The position numbers were made by a program, and so were the translations under genes. Below the pieces are notes generated by a model that had not been told where the DNA came from, ran no database searches, and saw only the letters and a list, made by a program, of their open reading frames with translations. This document shows, piece by piece, positions 15,045-24,899 of a stretch of DNA of 64,000 nucleotides (position 1 is its first letter; every line of letters begins with the position of its first letter). Source of the DNA: Erysipelotrichaceae bacterium (lineage in GTDB: Bacteria > Bacillota_I > Bacilli_A > Erysipelotrichales > Erysipelotrichaceae); assembly GCA_013334325.1 (NCBI GenBank), contig JAAXXT010000005.1, positions 17,361 through 81,360 of the forward strand, in the 5' to 3' direction.

Positions 15045-16409
15045 CTAGTTGGTTACTTTAATCTTGATCGTAGATTTGACCAAGGTATACTTCACAAGTG
15101 GATTAGGTCCTTCAACATATAAAGCTACTTCGTTTTCACCTAAGACCACATTCTTCATATCGAAATAAACATAGAGATCTTCACTATTAACGAGATCTAT
15201 ATTGGTTTGAGTCCCAAATAGATTGACCGTAGTGTATACATCTCCTAGATCAACTAAAGTAAAACGATATCCTTTTACGTTATTGGAATATTCGATGATG
15301 ACATTAGATAAGGACTTCGTTACACCTGCACTTAAAGTGATCTGCATATTGACCACATTGACGGAAGTCTTTGTGACACCTGATGGAAGTGGTATATCCG
15401 CAACCAGATTGGTATCTGTTGTCAAGGTCGTCGCATCAATAGGAACCAAAACTGTATTGATGGCACCTAAGATGGAATCTTGCCCATAGATCGTAATCGT
15501 TTGATGATCATAAGTAACGCTTTCGATGGCCATCCCATAAGGGATCTCACCGATCGGGGATACAGATACAGGAACGGTCTTATTAGGAGAAGATACCCCT
15601 ACAGTAACTGTAACTTTAGAAGGCAAGATATCCACATTCATCAAGGCTCCGTTTTGGTCATAAGCGACAACTGTACCTTGTTTGGTAAAATCACTGGTGA
15701 CTTTAGAGACATCGATGAGGACCTTAACCATACCGATTTGATCCAAAGTATCTTGAGAAGCTCTGATGATGACTTCTTGATCAGACATCGTCGGGACACC
15801 TAAGACATACTCTTGATTCATTTGATCTTTATTGACGAAGTCATACCCTAAAGAGAAGCGTTCAGAGATCTTCTTCTTAATGGTGACGACAGCTGTTGTT
15901 TGAGAGAGTGCCACATCTAGTCGTGTTGAAAAGTCTTTAGGACTTAAGGTGATCTCATGGGTTCCTTCAAGTAGTCCTGAAAGATCCGCAACCACAGAAT
16001 AAGCTTTTTGTGTGTTCATCAATGAGATATCAGAGAGATCTCCTATGACATAAGCTGAGACTTCTGAAGGTATACCTGAGACCTCATAGATCTCTGTATT
16101 GGCGATAACCGTTACAGGGATAGACTTGATCTTCCAACCTGATTGAATAGGATTGTTTAATACAGATTCTCCAAGATTAAAACTAATGGCGGTGTATAAG
16201 ACGACCGCTAAAATCAAGGTCACCAGTTTACTTGTCTTATTGTTGTAGAGAAGCTTATCAAACCATAGACTAATGAATTTTAAGATTCTTAATAAGATCT
16301 GTTCGATGGTGGTATAAGTATTCGCGACTTTTTTACTTGAATTGGCGATCTGTTTCGCCAGTTCTAGTTTATCTTGCCCATCATGGGTTTGAGGTCTTTT
16401 AGTAGCCAT
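15045..16409 (-). CDS. cdaR: CdaR (YbbR-domain regulator of CdaA)
   Basis: 454 residues. A cytosolic N-terminal stretch, one TM helix (about 60-80, LVTLILAVVLYTAISFNL), then extracytoplasmic YbbR-type beta domains, each rich in V and T with patterns like VTVIANTEIYEVSG. About four repeats are visible. In Firmicutes CdaR modulates the membrane cyclase CdaA. The gene lies 2 bases after cdaA and 7 before glmM. Confidence 0.9.
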   Translation of the reverse strand: MATKRPQTHDGQDKLELAKQIANSSKKVANTYTTIEQILLRILKFISLWFDKLLYNNKTSKLVTLILAVVLYTAISFNLGESVLNNPIQSGWKIKSIPVTVIANTEIYEVSGIPSEVSAYVIGDLSDISLMNTQKAYSVVADLSGLLEGTHEITLSPKDFSTRLDVALSQTTAVVTIKKKISERFSLGYDFVNKDQMNQEYVLGVPTMSDQEVIIRASQDTLDQIGMVKVLIDVSKVTSDFTKQGTVVAYDQNGALMNVDILPSKVTVTVGVSSPNKTVPVSVSPIGEIPYGMAIESVTYDHQTITIYGQDSILGAINTVLVPIDATTLTTDTNLVADIPLPSGVTKTSVNVVNMQITLSAGVTKSLSNVIIEYSNNVKGYRFTLVDLGDVYTTVNLFGTQTNIDLVNSEDLYVYFDMKNVVLGENEVALYVEGPNPLVKYTLVKSTIKIKVTN

Positions 16410-16411
16410 GC

Positions 16412-17434
16412 TTATTCACCTCCTTGATTAGAATCATCTGTTGTATCATCCAAAAGGGATTCATCGGAGACACTGTATTCTAGATTAAGTTTCTCTAAAC
16501 GATCAATATTGAGTTCAGGATTCTCATTGGTTTCTAGGTTTGTAGGTTCATCGTTTACTTTAGGATTTCTTCTCCCAAAACGAGACTTTCTTTCCCCATC
16601 GATAGGAAGGATCGTAAGGGTCGTTTTAGGTTTCATCGATTTGGTATGATCTACTTCAGGTTGATCTAAGATGATGGCTTTCTCAAGATAATTTCTAAGA
16701 TCAGAAATACCTATAAGCTTAAGCTCACCTTTTTCAGCGATGGATATACGACCGCTCTTCTCAGAGATGACGATCGTAATCGAATCAGTGATCTCACTGA
16801 TCCCAATCGCAGCTCTATGACGAGCACCGATACGAGATGGTAGATCTAATGTGGTTGGGGGAAAATACGCAGAAGCACAGGCAATACGATCGCCTTGGAT
16901 GATGATGGCCCCATCGTGTAAAGGAGTCGTAGGGACAAAGATCGATTGAATAAGATCTGAGCTTACTAGCGAATTCATTTGAGTTCCTGTAGCGATATAA
17001 TTGTTTAAAGGATGACCTTGTTCAATGGTGATCAAGGCGCCTATTCTATTGGTAGATAAATCTGCAGAAGCATCGACTAAGGCATCTACCAACTTCATGC
17101 GCTCATTACCTGATAAGGTCGATAAACGAGAGAAGACTGTGGTCTTACCGATACGTTCTAATAAGGATCGTATTTCAGGTTGGAAGATAATGATGATGGC
17201 GAGAAAGCCCCATGTCACCAAGACCCCTGCTAACCAGCTTACGGCCGTAAAGCCAAAGAAGTTGGCGGTAGCTTGAAGTAACAAGATAAAAACAATGCCT
17301 TTGAAGATTTGGGATGTTCTGGCATTGTTTCTCACTATCTTGACGCCGTAGTATAACAATATCCATAAAATAAGGATATCGAAAATCATTCTAAACAGTT
17401 GGACGATGGTTTGTATGGTGCTGTAATCGAACAT
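16412..17434 (-). CDS. cdaA: Diadenylate cyclase CdaA
   Basis: 340 residues. Three TM helices (about 15-95), then the DAC domain: D174-G-A176 and R205-H-R207 are the catalytic motifs that join two ATP into c-di-AMP. The C-terminal 70 residues are polar and low complexity, ending DDTTDDSNQGGE. I choose the start at 17434, 8 bases after AAGGAGG; the longer frame from 17461 has none. First gene of the nine-gene operon down to ddl. Confidence 0.95.
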   Translation of the reverse strand: MFDYSTIQTIVQLFRMIFDILILWILLYYGVKIVRNNARTSQIFKGIVFILLLQATANFFGFTAVSWLAGVLVTWGFLAIIIIFQPEIRSLLERIGKTTVFSRLSTLSGNERMKLVDALVDASADLSTNRIGALITIEQGHPLNNYIATGTQMNSLVSSDLIQSIFVPTTPLHDGAIIIQGDRIACASAYFPPTTLDLPSRIGARHRAAIGISEITDSITIVISEKSGRISIAEKGELKLIGISDLRNYLEKAIILDQPEVDHTKSMKPKTTLTILPIDGERKSRFGRRNPKVNDEPTNLETNENPELNIDRLEKLNLEYSVSDESLLDDTTDDSNQGGE

Positions 17435-17459
17435 GATCAAACCCTCCTTAGTCTCAAAC

Positions 17460-17488
17460 ATTATAACATAATCTCAATTATGTGATAA
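17460..17488 (-). promoter_or_regulatory. Promoter of the cdaA-ddl operon
   Basis: On the minus strand TTATCA (17488-17483), 17 bases, then TATAAT (17465-17460), about 25 bases before the cdaA ATG. A palindrome CATAATTGAGATTATG lies between the boxes and could be an operator. Confidence 0.6.
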
Positions 17489-17532
17489 ACCGAACCTTGT
17501 GAAATTGTGTGAGAGCAAGCACAAGATTTGTG

Positions 17533-17541
17533 TGATACAAT
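17533..17541 (+). promoter_or_regulatory. Extended -10 box directly before the TraB-like start
   Basis: TGATACAAT ends at 17541. The expected transcription start (17548-17549) coincides with the ATG at 17549, so the mRNA is probably leaderless; no Shine-Dalgarno sequence is present. Confidence 0.5.
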
Positions 17542-17548
17542 GAACTCT

Positions 17549-18700
17549 ATGAACACAAAAATACAACTTGAAAATAAAACAATTACCCTGATTGGGACAG
17601 CTCATGTGTCTCATCTATCGGCTCAAGAAGTCCTAGAGAACCTAAGTAGTGGATCCTATGATGCGATCGCCATTGAGCTCGATGATGAACGCTTCAAAGG
17701 TCTAAAACAAGATAAATCCTGGGAAAATACAGACATCATACAACTCATCAAACAAAAGAAAACAGGGCTTTTAATGGCCCAGTTGGTTTTAGCATCGTAT
17801 CAAAAACGTATCGCAAAAGCCAATTCTATCCAAGTTGGTCAAGAAATGATGACCGCGATAGATTACGCAAGTGCTCATGAGATTCGCTTACTTATGATCG
17901 ATCGTAGTGTCACAGTCACTTTTCAACGTATATGGCGAGCTTTGAACTTCTTCGACAAGATGAGTATGTTGACTCAACTTATTAGCTCAGTCTTCACCAA
18001 CGAAGAGATCTCAGAAGCTGATCTAGAAAAACTTAAGGAACAAGATATCCTTCAAGCTGCCTTATCAGAAATCAGTACGAAATTCCCTAAAGTCGCAGAA
18101 GCACTTATTTTCGAAAGAGATCGAATCATGGCCTATAAACTAAGACACGCACCAGGAAAAAACATCGTCGCGATCGTTGGGGCTGCCCATGTCTCTGGAA
18201 TCTTATCTCATATAGAGAATCCTAATTTAGAAATCAGAGATTTGATGGTGGTACCTGCTCCTAAACCAAGCTCAAAGATCCTCTCTTATATCTTTCCTTT
18301 ATCGATCGTAGCCTTGATCGTGATCACAATGATCATGACGCCTAATATGGCTTTGAATACGATCATCAAGTTTATCGTCTTCAATGGCTCATTAGCGGCA
18401 TTAGGCACCTTATTAGCCTTTGGTCATCCTGTCTCCATCATCACAGCTTTCGTTGCAGCTCCGATTGGGATCTTATCTCCCGTCTTAGCGACAGGATGGT
18501 TTGCGGGCTTGGCTGAAGCCTACATGCGTAAACCAAAGGTAACCGATTTTATGAATCTTCAAGATGATGCGATGCATATAAAAGGCTGGTGGAAAAACAG
18601 GGTCTTACGTATTTTATTGGTGGTCATGATGGCCAACATCTTCGCCAGTTTCGGATCGATCATGACATCGATCGATCTCTTCAAAAATCTATTCAAATAA
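17549..18700 (+). CDS. TraB/PrgY-family membrane protein
   Basis: 383 residues. N-terminal TraB domain with LIGTAHVSHLSAQEV, AIELDDERFKGL and IVGAAHVSGI; these His and Glu residues resemble the Tiki/TraB metallopeptidase-like site. The C-terminal third has about four TM helices. Enterococcal relatives shut down a peptide pheromone, but most bacterial members have no known role. Alternative starts are the ATG at 17540 or a TTG at 17528; the ATG at 17549 fits a leaderless start behind the -10 box. Confidence 0.85.
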   Translation: MNTKIQLENKTITLIGTAHVSHLSAQEVLENLSSGSYDAIAIELDDERFKGLKQDKSWENTDIIQLIKQKKTGLLMAQLVLASYQKRIAKANSIQVGQEMMTAIDYASAHEIRLLMIDRSVTVTFQRIWRALNFFDKMSMLTQLISSVFTNEEISEADLEKLKEQDILQAALSEISTKFPKVAEALIFERDRIMAYKLRHAPGKNIVAIVGAAHVSGILSHIENPNLEIRDLMVVPAPKPSSKILSYIFPLSIVALIVITMIMTPNMALNTIIKFIVFNGSLAALGTLLAFGHPVSIITAFVAAPIGILSPVLATGWFAGLAEAYMRKPKVTDFMNLQDDAMHIKGWWKNRVLRILLVVMMANIFASFGSIMTSIDLFKNLFK

Positions 18701-18727
18701 AAAAGATGATATTTCATCTTTTTTTGT
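18701..18727. terminator. Bidirectional terminator
   Basis: AAAAGATGA (18701-18709) pairs with TCATCTTTT (18714-18722) around TATT, with A and T tails. It separates the TraB-like gene from the convergent nucleotidyltransferase. Confidence 0.85.
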
Positions 18728-18730
18728 AGA

Positions 18731-19639
18731 TTAGGCCCAAAGATCGAAAGGATAATAACCCTTCTCTTTGAATTCTAGAAAGCGAGATACCACATAAGGT
18801 TTATCTTCCTGATAGGTCACCCCAAACCATTCATTCTCAGAAGACATCACTTCGATCGAGAAGGTCTTAGATTTAATCGTTTCTCCTATCATCGTAGGAA
18901 TAACGTGTTCACATTTAAGCGGATTATTAGACAGTTCTCTTTGAAGATAAAGAGTGAGTTGTTTTCCAGCCAAATCAAATATCTTAGGGGTAAAACCCCA
19001 GAAGTTCATAGAAACCAAAGCATCTTGATCTAAAGGATTCCATCCCAATTCATCACTTCCACTTAAAATCAGATCCCCAACACGTTTGATTTTAGCGTGT
19101 TCTTTTACATTGACCAAAGACCCCTTAGAGACTTCACAGACACCTCTACTTACAGTACCTGAATCTGATAAGGTATTGCTTAGACGATAGCCTACCATAC
19201 TATAGACATCATCTTTAATTTCATGGGTCAAGAAATCAAACATTTTCTTAAAGGCATCTTTTCCATAATAATCATCCGCATTACAAATCATAAAAGGTTC
19301 TTTGACTTGATGACGGCAGATCCATAACGCATGGGTAGTTCCCCATGGTTTTTCTCTTCCTTCTGGGGCAGTGAAACCTTGAGGTAATTCTTTCATATCT
19401 TGGAAGATAAATTCCACATCTACGAATTTTCTTACTTGATCGACTAAAGATTTCTTAAAGACCTCTTCGTGTTCTCTTCTAATGATCAAATAGACTTTTT
19501 TAAAGCCTGCTTGGATCGCATCATAGATGGAAAAATCAATGATGGACTCTCCATTATTGCCTACAGTATCGATTTGTTTTAAACCACCATAACGACTTCC
19601 CATACCCGCTGCTAAGATCACTAGACTAGGATTTTTCAT
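18731..19639 (-). CDS. Sugar-phosphate/NTP nucleotidyltransferase
   Basis: 302 residues. The N-terminal VILAAGMGSRYGGLKQ is the nucleotide-binding loop of NTP_transferase enzymes; ICNADDYYG carries the metal-binding Asp pair. These enzymes activate a sugar- or other phosphate with an NTP. The precise substrate is unknown. GAGGT lies 5 bases before the chosen ATG (19639). No partner sugar gene is adjacent. Confidence 0.82.
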   Translation of the reverse strand: MKNPSLVILAAGMGSRYGGLKQIDTVGNNGESIIDFSIYDAIQAGFKKVYLIIRREHEEVFKKSLVDQVRKFVDVEFIFQDMKELPQGFTAPEGREKPWGTTHALWICRHQVKEPFMICNADDYYGKDAFKKMFDFLTHEIKDDVYSMVGYRLSNTLSDSGTVSRGVCEVSKGSLVNVKEHAKIKRVGDLILSGSDELGWNPLDQDALVSMNFWGFTPKIFDLAGKQLTLYLQRELSNNPLKCEHVIPTMIGETIKSKTFSIEVMSSENEWFGVTYQEDKPYVVSRFLEFKEKGYYPFDLWA

Positions 19640-19693
19640 AAGATACCTCGTTATCATTATTGTATAGTGATTTAGGCAAATACTCAATGAGAA

Positions 19694-20095
19694 TTATGAG
19701 TTTGAGACCACTGTCTTTGTCTTCTCTAATTCAAATTTTTTCTTAGCATTGATCATAAACCCATATGTAACATAACCAAAGATGGCGACTGGTAATGTAA
19801 GAAACCAAGTAGGCAACCATAACAAGATCCCAATGGTCGTAAGGATCGCTTGAGTCAAAATAAACCCTGTCTTATTGGTTCCATAGCCTACCCAAGAGAA
19901 AATAAGCGATAAGATAACTAAGATCGTATGAGGTAACATCACAATAAACACCAAACCAAAAACAAATGGCGCAGCTGGAGTATTCCCGTTTGTTTCATTC
20001 ATTACTTTTAGTGAAAACAAAAGAATTAAAAGCATCAAAATAAAATAAGCACTATTAAGCAAACTTAAAATCAATGCGAGTATGGATTTTTTCAT
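19694..20095 (-). CDS. Small membrane protein (four TM helices)
   Basis: 133 residues, starting MKKSILALILSLLNSAYFIL, with four hydrophobic helices and a charged C-terminal tail (NAKKKFELEKTKT). AGGGGG precedes the ATG at 20095. Not a family I recognise. Confidence 0.65.
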   Translation of the reverse strand: MKKSILALILSLLNSAYFILMLLILLFSLKVMNETNGNTPAAPFVFGLVFIVMLPHTILVILSLIFSWVGYGTNKTGFILTQAILTTIGILLWLPTWFLTLPVAIFGYVTYGFMINAKKKFELEKTKTVVSNS

Positions 20096-20182
20096 AAACC
20101 CCCTTATCAAGATTATTTTATTCGAAAATAAAACCATCTCCTAGAATTATCCTTGAAAATGGTCAGTTAAGTGTGATTCTTT

Positions 20183-20557
20183 CTAAAATACTAAGAGAAT
20201 GATCAATAAGATAACAGGTAGATAAAACATAAGTACGATGAGGATAAACCATATCGATGGGTCTATCGTTTTTTTCTTTTGAATCCAAAAACCTATGACA
20301 GCACTATACATCAATACAGAAAGCCCATTGATCCACCATGTTTGTAAGATCATCTCCATGATTGCGTAGATAGCATAATTGGCCGTTAAGAACATCGCAA
20401 CTTTACCACCCAAAGGAATATGCATGGTAGTTTCGCTCATGGCTCGTAAAAAGCTTTGTTTAAAGTGATATTCATGGCAATTAGGACAAGTTTCAATCAG
20501 CTCTTGATCATAAGTGAAATCACACTTCGAACAAGGCGTTAGTTTAGGTGATGTCAT
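20183..20557 (-). CDS. Zinc-ribbon membrane protein
   Basis: 124 residues. The first 30 residues hold C9-x2-C12 and C24-x2-C27, a rubredoxin-like zinc ribbon (PCSKCDF, TCPNCHEY). Two or three TM helices follow. GAGGA lies before the ATG. Function unknown; such ribbons at the N-terminus usually face the cytosol. Confidence 0.7.
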   Translation of the reverse strand: MTSPKLTPCSKCDFTYDQELIETCPNCHEYHFKQSFLRAMSETTMHIPLGGKVAMFLTANYAIYAIMEMILQTWWINGLSVLMYSAVIGFWIQKKKTIDPSIWFILIVLMFYLPVILLIILLVF

Positions 20558-20643
20558 GATGGTCCTCTTTCATAGAGTAATAAGCTTCGTTACATCTATT
20601 ATAAGTGCTTTTACTCAAACTGACAAATACCTTATGTATCTCT

Positions 20644-21117
20644 TTATTGGAAGTTTTTAGCCCATACTTCAACCAAGTGTTCAAGAGACATTCTCGCATT
20701 GGCAGGACTGGTGGAAGGAAGAAGGACGATGGGAATCTTCGTTTGAGGGAAAACGTATTTAGTATAGAGTTCAAAAGCCTTATTCCCATTTGCGTATATT
20801 TTAGTGATCGAAGAAGCTTCTATGATCGATTGGATATCATTAGGGATCCCATTCTCTATCGATGAATCACTAGACCCTATAATATCACACGACTTGATCA
20901 CATCCCATATGGCTATCCCATGATGAAGAAGCATTTCTTTCTTCTCATTGATGGATAAAGGTTTCTCACAGCCCAACAACTTACGCAAGACATCCCAAAA
21001 GCGATTCTGAGGATTTCCATAGTAGAAGCCACTTTCTCGCGACTTAACCGATGGGAAAGAGCCTAGGATCAATAGTCTTGAGTGTTGATTATAGAGAGGA
21101 TCGATGGGATGAATCAT
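20644..21117 (-). CDS. DNA-deoxyinosine glycosylase (UDG superfamily, HDG type)
   Basis: 157 residues. Motif A LLILGSFPSVKSRESGFYYGNPQNRFWDVL and motif B LPSTSPANA match the family-6 hypoxanthine/uracil DNA glycosylases. It removes hypoxanthine (deaminated adenine) or related bases. The ATG overlaps the GNAT stop upstream by 4 bases. Confidence 0.85.
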   Translation of the reverse strand: MIHPIDPLYNQHSRLLILGSFPSVKSRESGFYYGNPQNRFWDVLRKLLGCEKPLSINEKKEMLLHHGIAIWDVIKSCDIIGSSDSSIENGIPNDIQSIIEASSITKIYANGNKAFELYTKYVFPQTKIPIVLLPSTSPANARMSLEHLVEVWAKNFQ

Positions 21118-21707
21118 AAAGAAGACTCTACTCTAATAGGATCTTTAATCAAAACATAATGATCATAAGATCCTCCACAATACCTAAAAGACTCTTTTTG
21201 ATGAAGCTGAAATCCTAAGTTTTTATAGAAAGTAAGATTGTTTGGATTTTGTGTTTCAAGATAAGTAGAGGATGAGCTCAAGTCATGAATCATTTTCGTC
21301 GCAAGTCCTTTGTTTCTAGCTTTCTCATCAACACAGATCAAAACTAAATGATCCATTTCTTTATTGTTTATATCACTTAGGATCTTCTTACTGAATCGTT
21401 GATAAACTATGGCTTTGATGAGACTAAGAATCCCACTACTACTAATCAAAAGGAATCCATCTTTTATCGATAAAGGTCTTATCTTATCTTTTGGTCTTTG
21501 ATAGATTATGGCTCCGCTTTTATCTTCCAATACAAAGGTAAATGATTGACACATCTTCAATTGGGCTTTAAAGAAAACTTGAGCTTTCTTCTGTCTTTCT
21601 TTTGGATTAGGAAAAAAGAAAACAAATAGAGGATCATCCTTAAAAGAGCTTGCACAAAGTGTAGCCACTAGATCGATCTCATCTCTTTTTATAGATTGAA
21701 GATTCAT
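21114..21707 (-). CDS. GNAT acetyltransferase
   Basis: 197 residues. Weak N-terminal half, then the acetyl-CoA loop KARNKGLATKMIHDL and the C-terminal YLETQNPNNLTFYKNLGF. Substrate unknown. Its stop overlaps the start of the DNA glycosylase (ATGA), so the two are translated together. Confidence 0.8.
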   Translation of the reverse strand: MNLQSIKRDEIDLVATLCASSFKDDPLFVFFFPNPKERQKKAQVFFKAQLKMCQSFTFVLEDKSGAIIYQRPKDKIRPLSIKDGFLLISSSGILSLIKAIVYQRFSKKILSDINNKEMDHLVLICVDEKARNKGLATKMIHDLSSSSTYLETQNPNNLTFYKNLGFQLHQKESFRYCGGSYDHYVLIKDPIRVESSL

Positions 21708-21825
21708 CTTCTCCTCCTTGACTTATCTCAAAGGATTTTTTTAATAGGAATTCTAAGTGTTGAGTATGTATTTTCACTCTTGTATATCGAAAGGATAAAC
21801 CAATAGAACTGATAAATAAGGTTTA

Positions 21826-23889
21826 TTACCAGGTATAATGCATGACCTTCTCGACAAATATCTTCGCGATACTTGGATCAAATTGTGTACCAGCATTTTT
21901 CTTTATTTCTTTAATGGCTTCATCGATACTCATAGATTTACGATAAAAACGATATGGACGCTCTGAGATCATCGCATCATAGGAATCTGCGATCGATATG
22001 ATACGGGCGAAGATCGTGATATGATCTTTATCTATGCCTCTAGGATAACCATTCCCATCCCATCTTTCATGATGAGCGTAAACATCCTCAGCGATGTCTG
22101 AGAAATCTGTAGAAGAAGCTAAGATACGATACCCTATCTCAGAGTGCTTCTTCACTTCGATCCATTCTTTTTGAGTCAAAATAGTTTTACTGTTTAGGAT
22201 TTCCTCATCTATACCTATCTTACCTATATCATGCATAAGAGCTGCAGTACGTAATCGATTAAGAGAATCCTTATCTAAACCCATCTCTATGGCTATTTTG
22301 ACACTGATCTCACTCACACGTTGAGAATGTTCCATCTCACGATTGTTTTTCTCAAACAAAGTATTCATGATCAAGGTCACTGTCTTATTTCTCATACTGG
22401 AACTTTCATTCAGTTTGAGACGATACATTCTTTCTTCTGCTTCTCTTATGATCGTATTCATATTTTCTTGATCTAATGTTTTAGTTTGATGACCAAAAGA
22501 AATAGATATATTCAATCCGTCAACCTTCTCTTCATTCGCAATTTCCATGATCCTCGAAATTACTTTTTCAGTATCATCGCTATTCGTATTTGGAAGTATG
22601 ATTGCAAATTCATCTCCTCCTAAACGAGCGATTATGTCATCTTCTCGACAAGCTTTTTGCATCGCAAACGCTACACTTTTTAAAAGCTGATCTCCTTTTA
22701 AATGTCCAAAGGAATCATTTACCATCTTCAAGCCATTAACATCACCCATGGCGATACTTATGGGTAGATTTCGTTTGGTATCTAAGCGTACAAGCTCTTC
22801 TTCAAAAAAGCGTCGATTATATAGACCAGTTAATTGATCATGATAGCTTAAGTATATGAGTTTATTTTCAGAGATTTTGCGATCAGTTATGTCTTTAGAA
22901 ACCACCAGAATAGCTTCTCTGTTTTTCCATGTAAAAAATGTGGCGTTTATTTCAACCGGAAAAACAGTCTCATCTTTTTTCTTATGATATCTAAGTGGGA
23001 TTTGTGTATACCCACCTTCAAATTCTTTAGCAGCTTTTTCTGTTGCTTTAGGTTCATATGACATATCCGTATTCTTTAGTTTCAACATCTCATTTCTAGA
23101 ATATCCATAAATGGTACACGCAGAATCATTGACCTCTAGAATATCCCCTTTTAATCGATCAATAACAAATATAGCATCACCTTTAAGAGTGAATAAATTC
23201 CTAAATCGTTCTTCGCTCTGTTTAAGTTCAAGCTGTTGCTTGTCTTGAAGATAGAGATATACGATCAACGAAACCAGCGCAGCTGCAGAACCAGACAAAA
23301 TGATCTCTGGATATATCAATTGGAGCATCAACATCGTTAATGAGATGACAGGAAAAGAAAGCAGCACATTAGGTAAACGTTGTGTTAACTTAAATCTACT
23401 AAAGTAAGCGATAATAAACATTAACAAGATATAAAGCAAATGAATAACATAAGTCAGAATAAACAACTTGCCTTGGGTAAACCCTAAGACTTCATCGATC
23501 GAATATAGTGAATGTGTAAATAGATTTGAAATAACAAATATACTATACAAAATATAAGGAATGATGACGATATACAAATAGGATTTGATTCTTTTGTCTT
23601 CTTCCCATCCTACTGCGATCATATATTGCGTAAACAATAAGGACAATAAAGGTGTAAGAAGAAAATAGAGGAGTTGAACCGTTTGATTTAATCCACTAGG
23701 AATTTGGCTATAATTCTCAATCGCTATGATTGAAAGGATAGAGAGTAGAATTTCAAAAAAAACAAATTGAAGAAATAATCTAAATATCCTATTTTTAAGA
23801 CTATTTGTCTTTTCTTTATCCCATGAATAAAAAATCAAAACAAGCACAAAAACAAGAGATATATATTCTGCGGCTGAATTCCATTTCAT
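21826..23889 (-). CDS. 7TM-PAS-GGDEF-HD-GYP signalling protein
   Basis: 687 residues. Residues 1-215 have seven TM helices (histidine-kinase-type 7TM sensor); PAS at about 230-340; GGDEF at about 345-500; HD-GYP at about 510-687. The GGDEF is intact (ARLGGDEFAI) with an inhibitory I-site REDD five residues before; the HD-GYP has HDIGK and HHERWDGNGYPRG. So it can in principle both make and break c-di-GMP, and the net output is unknown. It is a lone gene with no c-di-GMP effector nearby. Confidence 0.92.
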   Translation of the reverse strand: MKWNSAAEYISLVFVLVLIFYSWDKEKTNSLKNRIFRLFLQFVFFEILLSILSIIAIENYSQIPSGLNQTVQLLYFLLTPLLSLLFTQYMIAVGWEEDKRIKSYLYIVIIPYILYSIFVISNLFTHSLYSIDEVLGFTQGKLFILTYVIHLLYILLMFIIAYFSRFKLTQRLPNVLLSFPVISLTMLMLQLIYPEIILSGSAAALVSLIVYLYLQDKQQLELKQSEERFRNLFTLKGDAIFVIDRLKGDILEVNDSACTIYGYSRNEMLKLKNTDMSYEPKATEKAAKEFEGGYTQIPLRYHKKKDETVFPVEINATFFTWKNREAILVVSKDITDRKISENKLIYLSYHDQLTGLYNRRFFEEELVRLDTKRNLPISIAMGDVNGLKMVNDSFGHLKGDQLLKSVAFAMQKACREDDIIARLGGDEFAIILPNTNSDDTEKVISRIMEIANEEKVDGLNISISFGHQTKTLDQENMNTIIREAEERMYRLKLNESSSMRNKTVTLIMNTLFEKNNREMEHSQRVSEISVKIAIEMGLDKDSLNRLRTAALMHDIGKIGIDEEILNSKTILTQKEWIEVKKHSEIGYRILASSTDFSDIAEDVYAHHERWDGNGYPRGIDKDHITIFARIISIADSYDAMISERPYRFYRKSMSIDEAIKEIKKNAGTQFDPSIAKIFVEKVMHYTW

Positions 23890-23986
23890 AATGTATCCCT
23901 CCCCATGATCTTTAATTCATCATAACAAAACTACCTTCTATATGCAAAGCTATCCATTGGTGATCAAACGATCTAGAATAGACACT

Positions 23987-24793
23987 CTATCGTATAAACG
24001 AATAGGGATCTTTTTCGTTTAGCTTAAGATCCTTATCGCGTTTTCCTACAGGAAATGCATAAAACATAAACTCTTCTTCTCCATCCAGTTCAAAAGCTTC
24101 GTTAAGTACTGCTGCATTAATATAGCCAACACCACATCCCCCTAAACCTATGGAAGTTGCGGCTAAATACATATTTTGACTGATATGGCCAGCATCGATC
24201 AAAGCCACTCTATGGGCATAGATCCCATATCTCCACTCGCATCGATAAGCGACCACACTATAGAAGAAGTTGATGTTTGCCTTGGCAGCCCACACTTGAT
24301 CACCTAAGGCTATACTAATAAAAGGCTTGAGATCTTGTTGAGCTGATAAACATTCAATTTTATGAGACATAGGAAGATAATGATAATACCCATCTTCTAA
24401 ACTCTCAACATTTTGAAGAATCATATAGGTCTCAAATTGATGACGAGCACCACCACATGGGACAGTACGTATCGTCGCGTAATTCTGACCACGTATTTCT
24501 TTTACACCTTGGGTACACCAAAGTAGATAAGATAACTCCAATATCGACATCTTTTCTTCACTATAAATACGAATAGATTGTCTTGTATTGATGATCTTTA
24601 AGAAGTCATTCTCTATCGGTAAATTTTGAAAATCAATCGGTAAATCGATTGAAACAGATCGCATCGCAGGTTTAGCCAATAAAGGTTGAGGTAGTTTAAG
24701 ATCTTGATCGGATTTATACTCTGGATCCTCTACAGGCATCTTCATAGATTCTCTACCTTCTTTGATCATTTGATCGATATATTGTTTATCCAT
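23987..24793 (-). CDS. SagB-type nitroreductase-family oxidoreductase
   Basis: 268 residues. The FMN-binding region RQSIRIYSEEKMSILELSYLLW, the middle GHISQNMYLAATSIGLGGCGVGYI and the C-terminal AFPVGKRD are typical of SagB/ThcOx-like nitroreductases. These oxidise azolines in peptide natural products in some loci, but no cyclodehydratase or precursor is nearby, so a general FMN reductase is as likely. AAAGGAG supports the start at 24793. Confidence 0.82.
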   Translation of the reverse strand: MDKQYIDQMIKEGRESMKMPVEDPEYKSDQDLKLPQPLLAKPAMRSVSIDLPIDFQNLPIENDFLKIINTRQSIRIYSEEKMSILELSYLLWCTQGVKEIRGQNYATIRTVPCGGARHQFETYMILQNVESLEDGYYHYLPMSHKIECLSAQQDLKPFISIALGDQVWAAKANINFFYSVVAYRCEWRYGIYAHRVALIDAGHISQNMYLAATSIGLGGCGVGYINAAVLNEAFELDGEEEFMFYAFPVGKRDKDLKLNEKDPYSFIR

Positions 24794-24899
24794 ATGAACT
24801 CCTTTAAGACGTATGCTCATTATAACACCACAGTGAAAACTTAATTGAGTTCATTTTCAAAGATTAATGTCCTTTTTAATCAATATTGTATCTACCGTA

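Noticed and set aside
23987..24793. Thiazole/oxazole-modified peptide cluster around the SagB-like gene
   Set aside because: No cyclodehydratase (SagC/D), precursor or transporter is adjacent.
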